A stretch of 8,159 nt of DNA from Actinomycetes bacterium (GTDB taxonomy: Bacteria; Actinomycetota; Coriobacteriia; Anaerosomatales; Anaerosomataceae): positions 16,962 to 25,120 of the forward strand of contig JAJZRZ010000002.1 of the NCBI GenBank assembly GCA_021850085.1, given 5' to 3'. The position numbers were made by a program, and so were the translations under genes. Positions 1 through 4,497 of this stretch are shown here, piece after piece (positions within the stretch are counted from its first letter, which is position 1; every line of letters starts with the position of its first letter). A model generated the notes under the pieces. It saw nothing but the letters and a program-made list of their open reading frames with translations, made no database searches and had not been told where the DNA came from.

Positions 1-317
1 CCGAACAGCCGTCCTACGAATCGCAGGAGCTCCGGCCCGGTCATCCACTCATAGAAGCCAGGAACGTCCGGCAGGACGCCGATGTCGGCGCGGACCTCGT
101 TGGTGGCACGGTTCACGTCCCGGCCGAACACCCGCGCCTCGCCCGCTGTCGGAGATGCAAGCCCCGTCAGGATGCGAAGCGTGGTCGTCTTGCCCGCTCC
201 GTTGGGACCGAGGAAGCCGAAGACCGAACCGGACGGCACGTCGAGGTTCATCCCGTCGAGTGCGCGTTTCTCTCCGTATACCTTCGAGAGGCCCCGCACC
301 TCGATCGCATTGCTCAC
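1..317 (-). CDS. ABC transporter ATP-binding protein, N-terminal part (cut by window edge)
   Basis: This is the N-terminal 105 residues of an ABC-type ATPase; the rest lies beyond the left edge. It would power a membrane permease, probably an export or ABC-2 type system, by ATP hydrolysis on the cytoplasmic face. The protein begins MSNAIEVRGLSKVYG, and the Walker A loop GPNGAGKTTT is near residues 38-47. Where the Q-loop is expected it reads IGVLPDVPGFYEWMTG, with Asp in place of the usual Gln. The Walker B and signature motifs are outside the window. The start is a GTG at 315-317 that overlaps the TGA of the upstream membrane-protein gene in a 4-base GTGA, so the two are probably translationally coupled. 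A small PLDc_N membrane protein next to an ABC ATPase recalls YxlE-YxlF of the Bacillus subtilis sigY operon. The family is clear; the substrate cannot be told. Confidence 0.93.
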   Translation of the reverse strand, partial: MSNAIEVRGLSKVYGEKRALDGMNLDVPSGSVFGFLGPNGAGKTTTLRILTGLASPTAGEARVFGRDVNRATNEVRADIGVLPDVPGFYEWMTGPELLRFVGRLF

Positions 318-634
318 GAGCCGTCGTCCCGTGGCCCGTACAGCACGTCCACCGCGTGAGCGACCCTGCCGCCGTCGGCGAGACCCGAACCCTGCGCCAG
401 AGGGTCGGTGGCCTCAGCCGGCTTACGCGCGGCGGCCAGGAAGACGACTGCACCCACCAGGTTCATGACGATGATGAGGACCCACGGCCATTTCCTCCCA
501 AAGACGAGTCGATCGACCGGCGTGTGGGCCAATCTCACGAACGCGAGGATCTGCACCACGATCTGGATCGCCACAAGTGCGATAAGCAAAAAGCGCAGCC
601 CGTCGGGGATCTCGCCGGACCCCACGCTCGTCAT
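314..634 (-). CDS. Small two-helix membrane protein, PLDc_N/YxlE-like
   Basis: A 106-residue protein with two predicted membrane helices, at about residues 13-35 (a run from GLRFLLIAL to AFVRLA) and 49-69 (WPWVLIIVMNLVGAVVFLAAA). The second helix, with a Trp before it and an Asn-Leu-Val-Gly core, fits the PLDc_N (phospholipase D nuclease N-terminal) family of short integral membrane proteins. The 37-residue tail after it is polar and is longer than in Bacillus YxlE as I recall it. The start at 634 is chosen because AAGGGAGG (644-651) lies 9 bases upstream. The frame is open to an ATG at 706 directly after the previous stop, but that start has no ribosome binding site and the extra 24 residues look non-coding. 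Its stop overlaps the ABC ATPase start by 4 bases. In Bacillus, YxlE belongs to the sigY stress operon and modulates SigY activity; a similar partner role for the ABC transporter is inference. Confidence 0.82.
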   Translation of the reverse strand: MTSVGSGEIPDGLRFLLIALVAIQIVVQILAFVRLAHTPVDRLVFGRKWPWVLIIVMNLVGAVVFLAAARKPAEATDPLAQGSGLADGGRVAHAVDVLYGPRDDGS

Positions 635-643
635 CGCGAATCG

Positions 644-651
644 CCTCCCTT
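644..651 (-). promoter_or_regulatory. Ribosome binding site that decides the start of the PLDc_N protein
   Basis: AAGGGAGG on the minus strand ends 9 bases before the ATG at 632-634. It is the only good Shine-Dalgarno sequence in the 72-base gap between the glycosyltransferase stop and this gene, and it favours the 106-residue over the 130-residue form. Confidence 0.75.
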
Positions 652-706
652 CTGAGTCCTGCCCTTGAAGCCGTCCAACAGCGTACTCCATCCAGGTGGC
701 TGACAT

Positions 707-1801
707 TCACGTCCGAGAGCCGGCCACCTCGGAGAACACCTGCGCGTACCGGTCGGCCAAGGCATCGAAGGTGTACGCCATGGCGATGTCGCGCGCCGTT
801 GCGGGTTCCGGCCGCTCGAGTATCGCATCCCGAAGCCGGGTCACAAGCTGGTCATGCGAAGCATAACGCGCGCTCGGCGGATACAGCTCGCGATATGCGA
901 GACGATCGGGCACGATGGGCGCGCACCCCGCGTAGCAGGCCTCCATCATGGCCACGCCGAAGAACTCGTTGTGCGCGGTCGAGACGGCAACGTCGGCTCC
1001 TGCGAGCAGAGCCGCGTACGCGCGCCGGGATCCGGGCTCGCCGATGTGCACGAGGCGGCTACCCAGCTGCGCGGCCTGTGCATGCATGAACCCGACGGTC
1101 TCCCGAAACGCTTGTCCCGCGACAGCCACCTCGAAGTCACGGCCCTCAGCGGCCAACGCGTCCACCGCCGCGAAGAACGCCTGCGGGTCTTTGTCGTGCT
1201 CCCAGCGGTGAGGCCACACGATGCGCGGCAAATTTCCTCGCACGACCGGCACCGCATCGAACGGAGCGGGGTCGAACGGCGGCGGAAGCACCGAACTCTT
1301 GGCGGCGATACGCTCGGCCACACCGCGCGGACGGTGATCTGGGAACTCCCGCAAGAAGCCGGGAATCTCGTCGAGGAACCCGTCACGGTTGTACCTGCTG
1401 TTGAACAGGCAGCGGTCAGCTGCAAGCGCGCTCGTGATGTTCGTCAGCGCGAACTGATAGTCCCACTCTGCGGTATGCCGAGTGGGATACAGCAACTGGT
1501 TCTCGTGGAAGTACACCACAGCAGGGACGCCCGATACCGCGGCGCCGGCGAGTCCGAGGAACTCGGCCAGGTTGACGAACGTGCTGGCGAACACGACGTC
1601 CCATCTCGCGCCGGCATCCGCGAGAGCTCTGGCCTGCTCGGCGAAGGTCATCGCCGATCCACGCATCCGCCACTTCCATTTGCGGGGCGGAAGCGTGAGC
1701 AGCTCGAAAGCGATGCCTCGCGACGACAGGCTGGCGACCAGCCCGTCGAGCACCGCGCGGTGGGAGCCTCCATAGTACGGCTCAAGCGCGAGGACGTGCA
1801 C
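707..1801 (-). CDS. tRNA-queuosine alpha-mannosyltransferase-like glycosyltransferase (GTDC1/QTMAN family, DUF3524)
   Basis: A 364-residue GT-B type glycosyltransferase. The N-terminal domain has EPYYGGSH (residues 7-14), PPRKWKWRMR (38-47), VVYFHENQLLYP (95-106), FNSRYN (133-138) and PDHRP (154-158). The C-terminal nucleotide-sugar domain has IVWPHRWEHDKDP (194-206) and HNEFFGVAMMEA (277-288), whose Glu is the usual retaining-GT4 sugar-nucleotide ligand. From memory, these blocks correspond closely and in the same order to vertebrate GTDC1, which transfers mannose from GDP-mannose to queuosine at position 34 of tRNA-Asp. The same activity here is inferred; the true acceptor is untested. The vertebrate protein has a long insert between the domains that is absent here. 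There is no signal peptide or membrane segment, so it is cytosolic. The start is a GTG with GGAGGG (1809-1814) 7 bases upstream. It lies after rpoZ, separated by a strong hairpin, and 72 bases before the membrane-protein gene. Confidence 0.88.
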   Translation of the reverse strand: MHVLALEPYYGGSHRAVLDGLVASLSSRGIAFELLTLPPRKWKWRMRGSAMTFAEQARALADAGARWDVVFASTFVNLAEFLGLAGAAVSGVPAVVYFHENQLLYPTRHTAEWDYQFALTNITSALAADRCLFNSRYNRDGFLDEIPGFLREFPDHRPRGVAERIAAKSSVLPPPFDPAPFDAVPVVRGNLPRIVWPHRWEHDKDPQAFFAAVDALAAEGRDFEVAVAGQAFRETVGFMHAQAAQLGSRLVHIGEPGSRRAYAALLAGADVAVSTAHNEFFGVAMMEACYAGCAPIVPDRLAYRELYPPSARYASHDQLVTRLRDAILERPEPATARDIAMAYTFDALADRYAQVFSEVAGSRT

Positions 1802-1808
1802 CGGTCAT

Positions 1809-1814
1809 CCCTCC
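1809..1814 (-). promoter_or_regulatory. Ribosome binding site for the GTG start of the QTMAN-like gene
   Basis: GGAGGG on the minus strand lies 7 bases before the GTG at 1799-1801. An ATG overlaps the end of this site but is out of frame, so the GTG is the initiation codon that fits the conserved N-terminus MHVLALEPYYGGSH. Confidence 0.75.
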
Positions 1815-1822
1815 ATCAACGA

Positions 1823-1863
1823 ACGATGCCCCGGCACCGCTGCAGGCGGCGACGGGGCATCGT
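1823..1863 (-). terminator. Strong inverted repeat between rpoZ and the QTMAN-like gene; candidate terminator or attenuator
   Basis: ACGATGCCCCG (1853-1863 read on the minus strand) pairs perfectly over 11 bases with CGGGGCATCGT (1823-1833). The 19-base loop holds a further CCGC/GCGG pair, so the stem can extend. The RNA continues with UCGUUGAUGG, which lacks a proper U tract. It may be a weak or partial terminator, or a structure that sets the ratio between rpoZ and the downstream gene. It ends 8 bases before the downstream ribosome binding site. Confidence 0.5.
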
Positions 1864-1888
1864 CAGCGGGACTGATGGGCCGTGGCCC

Positions 1889-2137
1889 TTACTTGTAACT
1901 CTCTTTGACCCGCTCGTAGCTCACATCCCCAGATGCGATCTCCTCAAGCGCCAGCGTAAGCGGCTTCGTGCTCGTGATCTGCGCGATCTGCGGCGCCTGC
2001 ATCGTCAGCAGGGCCTGATCGCGGACGCCATGGATCATGTCGTTGATCTGGCGAGCGCGTTTGGCGGCAACGATGCACAGCGTGTACTTGGAGTCTACTT
2101 TGTCGAGCAACAGATCGATCTCGGGCTTGATGACCAT
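1889..2137 (-). CDS. rpoZ: DNA-directed RNA polymerase omega subunit
   Basis: An 82-residue omega subunit, which helps fold and assemble the beta-prime subunit in RNA polymerase. Diagnostic parts are the N-terminal IDLLLDKVDSKYTL, the KRARQIN segment at residues 26-32, and KPLTLALEEIASGDV at about 58-72. The length is normal for short Gram-positive-type omegas. The N-terminus MVIKPEI lacks the Met-Ala-Arg motif that forms the ppGpp site 1 in Escherichia coli omega, so that form of ppGpp sensing is not expected. The start is ATG at 2135-2137, one base after the gmk TGA, with a modest AAAGGA about 10 bases upstream. The frame stays open into gmk, but the extra residues do not resemble omega. 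A strong hairpin follows the TAA stop. In many actinobacteria coaBC follows rpoZ; here a glycosyltransferase does. Confidence 0.95.
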   Translation of the reverse strand: MVIKPEIDLLLDKVDSKYTLCIVAAKRARQINDMIHGVRDQALLTMQAPQIAQITSTKPLTLALEEIASGDVSYERVKESYK

Positions 2138-2138
2138 A

Positions 2139-2711
2139 TCAGGAGCGTCCTTTATCGGCTCGAAGGGATTCAACGATGCGGACCAGGTCGTCCGTGGCCC
2201 GGCAGATGTCATCGTTTTCTACCACATGGTTGTATGCTTCCACAAGCGGCAACTCGCCAAGGGCTGTCTGCATACGTACTCTGACCTGCTCGTCTGTCTC
2301 CGTGCCTCTCGCCCGGATCCTGCGTTCGAGCTCATCCAGCGGGGCCGTGACGAACAAGAGCACCGCCTCCGGCATGGTCCGCACGACCTGAAGCGCGCCT
2401 TGCGGGTCTATCTCCAGGATGACGTCGAGCCCCTCCTCGAGTTTGTTCTCCACAGCCGAAACGAGCGTCCCGTACAGATTGCCGTGCACCTCCGCCCACT
2501 CCAAGAAGCCACGGTTCCCGACCAGCGCAGCGAACTCCTCCCTGCTGAGGAAGTGGTATTCGACGCCGTTGGTCTCCCCGGGACGCGGAGGCCGAGTGGT
2601 GGCCGACACCGACACCCATAGACCAGGAACCCTGGCAACCAGCCGGTCGACCAAGGTTCCTTTGCCGGCACCCGACGGACCGGAGATGACGATGACCGAG
2701 CCTCGCGGCAT
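2139..2711 (-). CDS. gmk: Guanylate kinase
   Basis: A 190-residue guanylate kinase, which converts GMP and ATP to GDP and ADP in the cytosol. The P-loop is GPSGAGKG (residues 11-18). The GMP-binding region has SATTRPPRPGE (36-46) and VEYHFLS (50-56). EWAEVHGNLYGT (71-82) and the strand DVILEIDPQGA (96-106) follow, and the lid has RRIRARGTETDEQVRVRM (130-147). The length matches bacterial Gmk. The Pro in EIDPQGA sits where Val, Trp or Leu is more usual. The ATG start at 2709-2711 is 20 bases after the mihF stop; upstream there is only a weak GGGGA at a long spacing, so coupling to mihF translation is possible. The gene order mihF-gmk-rpoZ is characteristic of actinobacteria. Gmk is a known (p)ppGpp target in several Gram-positive bacteria; whether it is so here cannot be read from the sequence. 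Confidence 0.97.
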   Translation of the reverse strand: MPRGSVIVISGPSGAGKGTLVDRLVARVPGLWVSVSATTRPPRPGETNGVEYHFLSREEFAALVGNRGFLEWAEVHGNLYGTLVSAVENKLEEGLDVILEIDPQGALQVVRTMPEAVLLFVTAPLDELERRIRARGTETDEQVRVRMQTALGELPLVEAYNHVVENDDICRATDDLVRIVESLRADKGRS

Positions 2712-2731
2712 GAAGCGGTTGATCCCCGCTG

Positions 2732-3040
2732 CTAGCCTAGACGCTGCATCAGCAGCTCGCGCTGGCGGGCACCAAGGCCCTGCACGCGACGGCTCTCCGA
2801 GATCTCGAACTCGCTCATGATCTTCGCGGCCTTCGCCTTGCCGAAGCCGGGGAGGCTCTCGAGCAGGGTCGAGACCTTCATGCGCGCAACGATCGGGTCG
2901 TCCGCCTTCTTCATGACGTCCGCGAAGGACATCGTGCCGGCCTTGATGGCCTGGCGCAGATCCGCACGTGCCTGACGTGCCTGCGCTGCCTTCTCCAATG
3001 CCTTCCTGCGGTCCTCCGGCGACAGGTTAGGTAGTGCCAT
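2732..3040 (-). CDS. mihF: Integration host factor, actinobacterial type (MihF)
   Basis: A 102-residue basic nucleoid-associated protein of the actinobacterial IHF family, which is unrelated to the HU-like IHF of Proteobacteria. Members bind and shape DNA, assist phage integration and are essential in mycobacteria. Visible features are the family N-terminus MALPNLSPEDRRKALEKAA, a basic helix ARQARADLRQAIKAG (21-35), MKVSTLLESLPGFGKAKA (54-71) and EISESRRVQGLGARQRE (79-95). The MKVSTLLESLPG segment and following helix form the helix-two-turn-helix DNA-binding element known in the family. The start is ATG at 3038-3040, preceded by a near-perfect AGGAGGAA (3043-3050). The open frame continues 38 codons upstream across the promoter, but that extension is not family-like. 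A good promoter lies about 85 bases upstream, so this gene probably heads a mihF-gmk-rpoZ transcript. Confidence 0.96.
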   Translation of the reverse strand: MALPNLSPEDRRKALEKAAQARQARADLRQAIKAGTMSFADVMKKADDPIVARMKVSTLLESLPGFGKAKAAKIMSEFEISESRRVQGLGARQRELLMQRLG

Positions 3041-3042
3041 GA

Positions 3043-3050
3043 TTCCTCCT
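3043..3050 (-). promoter_or_regulatory. Strong ribosome binding site of mihF
   Basis: TTCCTCCT on the plus strand reads AGGAGGAA on the minus strand and lies 2 bases before the ATG at 3038-3040; its AGGAGG core is 4 bases away. It is the strongest Shine-Dalgarno sequence in the window, fitting high expression of a nucleoid protein, and it fixes the start of the 102-residue form. Confidence 0.8.
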
Positions 3051-3125
3051 CGCCTATCGGGCCTGTGTCCGCGGGCAGTCCGTTCAATGCCCCCAGCACA
3101 CGCCCTCTTCGCGTCACAGCGGTAA

Positions 3126-3154
3126 ATGATACCCCTGACCTGCGAGGATGCCAA
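3126..3154 (-). promoter_or_regulatory. Sigma70/SigA-type promoter for mihF-gmk-rpoZ
   Basis: On the minus strand, TTGGCA (3149-3154) and TATCAT (3126-3131) are separated by exactly 17 bases. Each hexamer matches the housekeeping consensus at 5 of 6 positions. The -35 box begins 3 bases after the TAA of pyrE. Transcription would start near 3118-3120, leaving a 5' leader of about 80 bases before mihF. No terminator is visible between pyrE and this promoter, so readthrough from the pyr genes is also possible. Confidence 0.65.
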
Positions 3155-3157
3155 CCC

Positions 3158-3739
3158 TTAGTCGGACAGACGTCTGCTGCCGGGCGAATCGATGGGGGTG
3201 CCCGACGCACATTGCGTGCACTCACGTGGCTCCAGAGACTCAACCTCAAGTCTAAGGAGAGGCAGAAATTCGGCGTCGAAGAGCTTGGCGCCTCCCCGAT
3301 CGATGATCGACGTGACGGCGACGGTCTCTCCCCCGCAGGCTCGTACCAGGCCGATGACCTCGGCCACGCTCCCGCCCGTGGTGACCACGTCCTCGACGAC
3401 AAGTACGCGCTGCCCGGGCTGCACGGCGAAACCACGCCTGAGGGTCATCGATCCCTGCTGCCGCTCGCTGAAGATGAACCTGACCCCGAGCGCCTGGGCC
3501 ACGGCAAAACCGATGACGATGCCGCCGACCGCCGGAGCTGCCACCAGATCGATGCGCCGGTCGGCGACTCGGCGTGCCATGGCCTCTGCAAGACGCGTGG
3601 TCAGAGCCGGGTCCTCGAGAACGCGGGCACACTGCACGTACGTGCCGGAGTGCCGACCGCTGGTCAGCTGGAAGTGTCCGTGCAGGATCGCTCCCGCACC
3701 GCGCAGCGCGTCGAGCACCTCGCTCTCGCCCATCGTCAT
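3158..3739 (-). CDS. pyrE: Orotate phosphoribosyltransferase
   Basis: A 193-residue orotate phosphoribosyltransferase, which joins orotate and PRPP to give OMP, the fifth step of UMP synthesis. The orotate-side segment GHFQLTSGRHSGTYVQCA is at residues 21-38 and the loop region FIFSERQQGSMTLRRGF at 88-104. The PRPP-binding motif is LVVEDVVTTGGS (113-124). The C-terminus carries a cysteine pair, CTQC at 174-177, followed by TPIDSPGSR. This tail belongs to the shorter PyrE subfamily of many Gram-positive and thermophilic bacteria, not the Escherichia coli type. The ATG at 3737-3739 overlaps the pyrF TGA by 4 bases (ATGA), with AAGGAG 9 bases upstream inside pyrF. A second ATG two codons on is possible but less well placed. 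The last gene of the pyrimidine block; the mihF promoter starts right after its stop. Confidence 0.97.
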   Translation of the reverse strand: MTMGESEVLDALRGAGAILHGHFQLTSGRHSGTYVQCARVLEDPALTTRLAEAMARRVADRRIDLVAAPAVGGIVIGFAVAQALGVRFIFSERQQGSMTLRRGFAVQPGQRVLVVEDVVTTGGSVAEVIGLVRACGGETVAVTSIIDRGGAKLFDAEFLPLLRLEVESLEPRECTQCASGTPIDSPGSRRLSD

Positions 3740-4443
3740 GCCGACATCTCCTTCACGATCGATCTGGCAGCGGCCACTGGGTCCTCCGCGCCCGTGATCG
3801 GCCTGCCCACAACTATGTGCGAAGCGCCCGCTGCGATAGCCTGCGCCGGGGTGGCTGTGCGCGCCTGGTCGCCGGCCTCGTCGTGGATCGATCTGACTCC
3901 GGGTGTTACGACCAGCGCCTCGTCCCCGATGGCCTGGCGTACGAGCGAGGCCTCGAGCGGAGAGCACACGACACCGTCGCAACCGACGCTGTGGGCCAGC
4001 ACGGCGAGCGCTTCGACCTGCCCCGCCGCGGTCCGCGCGCATCCGAGAGAGGCGAGCGCGAGGTCGTCGAGGCTCGTGAGGACGGTCACGGCCACCAGTG
4101 CCGGTCGCGGGGTGCTGAACCGCTCGGCCGCCGCGTTGATGCCTTCGACCGAGGCCTCGAGCATCGCGCGACCGCCTGAGGCGTGCACGGTGATCATGTT
4201 CGCGCCGGCGCGGGTGAGCGTCCTGCAGGCGCCGTGCACCTGGTGCGGGATGTCGTGCAGTTTGAGGTCGACGAATACCTTGAAGCCCAACGCCCGGAGC
4301 TCCCGCACGATGCCCGGCCCTTCGGCGTAGAACAGCGTCATCCCCACCTTCACCCAAACCACTTGCCCGCGCAGCGAGCGTGCAATCACCAAAGCACGCT
4401 CTGCATCAGGCAGGTCGAGGGCCACGATCAGCTTGTCTCGCAT
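3736..4443 (-). CDS. pyrF: Orotidine 5'-phosphate decarboxylase
   Basis: A 235-residue OMP decarboxylase of the TIM-barrel family, which converts OMP to UMP and CO2 without a cofactor. The N-terminal strand is KLIVALD with Asp10, followed by Lys32 in WVKVGMTLF. The catalytic block is FVDLKLHDIPHQV (57-69), with Asp59, Lys61 and Asp64. The phosphate-binding end has VVTPGVRS (178-185) and VVGRPIT (211-217), with Arg214. The length matches type 1 bacterial PyrF. The ATG at 4441-4443 fits the conserved N-terminus and has GAAAGGGTGAC just upstream. The frame is open ten codons further back, but those residues are not conserved. It lies 45 bases after pyrD, the only real gap within the pyr block, and that gap holds a GC-rich hairpin. 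It overlaps pyrE by 4 bases. Confidence 0.97.
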   Translation of the reverse strand: MRDKLIVALDLPDAERALVIARSLRGQVVWVKVGMTLFYAEGPGIVRELRALGFKVFVDLKLHDIPHQVHGACRTLTRAGANMITVHASGGRAMLEASVEGINAAAERFSTPRPALVAVTVLTSLDDLALASLGCARTAAGQVEALAVLAHSVGCDGVVCSPLEASLVRQAIGDEALVVTPGVRSIHDEAGDQARTATPAQAIAAGASHIVVGRPITGAEDPVAAARSIVKEMSA

Positions 4444-4497
4444 GTCACCCTTTCTTCGAAACGCGGGCCACACGCCCGCACGCCACGATCAGCTTGT
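4421..4497 (-). repeat. 16-bp direct repeat at the pyrD/pyrF junction
   Basis: ACAAGCTGATCGTGGC (minus strand) occurs exactly twice, at 4421-4436 and 4482-4497, 61 bases apart. The first copy encodes KLIVA at the pyrF N-terminus. The second spans the pyrD stop, so the pyrD TGA lies inside it. It looks like the remains of a short tandem duplication of the pyrF start. Confidence 0.7.
4463..4479 (-). other. GC-rich hairpin in the pyrD-pyrF gap
   Basis: GCGGGC (4474-4479 on the minus strand) pairs with GCCCGC (4463-4468) around a GTGTG loop; two wobble pairs can extend the stem to 8. The RNA continues GUUUCGAAG, a very short U run. It may pause or partly terminate transcription, or stabilise an mRNA end. 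It lies between the pyrD stop and the pyrF ribosome binding site. Confidence 0.4.

Noticed and set aside
635..706. Longer 130-residue version of the PLDc_N protein starting at 706
   Set aside because: No ribosome binding site precedes that ATG, and a strong one sits before the internal ATG at 634, which also gives a family-like N-terminus.
1809..1820. Tiny frame ATG GAG GGA TGA just before the glycosyltransferase start
   Set aside because: It lies over the ribosome binding site and has no binding site of its own. A three-codon match like this is expected by chance.
854..2284. 476-codon open frame on the plus strand opposite the glycosyltransferase, rpoZ and part of gmk
   Set aside because: It crosses three conserved minus-strand genes and an intergenic hairpin, has shadow-type composition and shows no recognisable domain.
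3065..3101. Possible hairpin in the mihF leader (GGGCA/TGCCC with outer GTGT/ACAC)
   Set aside because: The stems are short, interrupted and enclose a 10-base loop. In GC-rich sequence this is not strong enough to call a riboswitch or attenuator.
3065..4330. 421-codon open frame on the plus strand opposite pyrE and pyrF
   Set aside because: Antisense to two conserved enzymes, with low-complexity Ala/Ser/Arg-rich sequence and no motif.
3740..4357. Long minus-strand frame continuing upstream of pyrE across pyrF
   Set aside because: pyrF occupies this stretch in another frame with all its catalytic motifs. The upstream part of the pyrE frame is Arg/Gly-rich noise, and pyrE has its own start at 3739.
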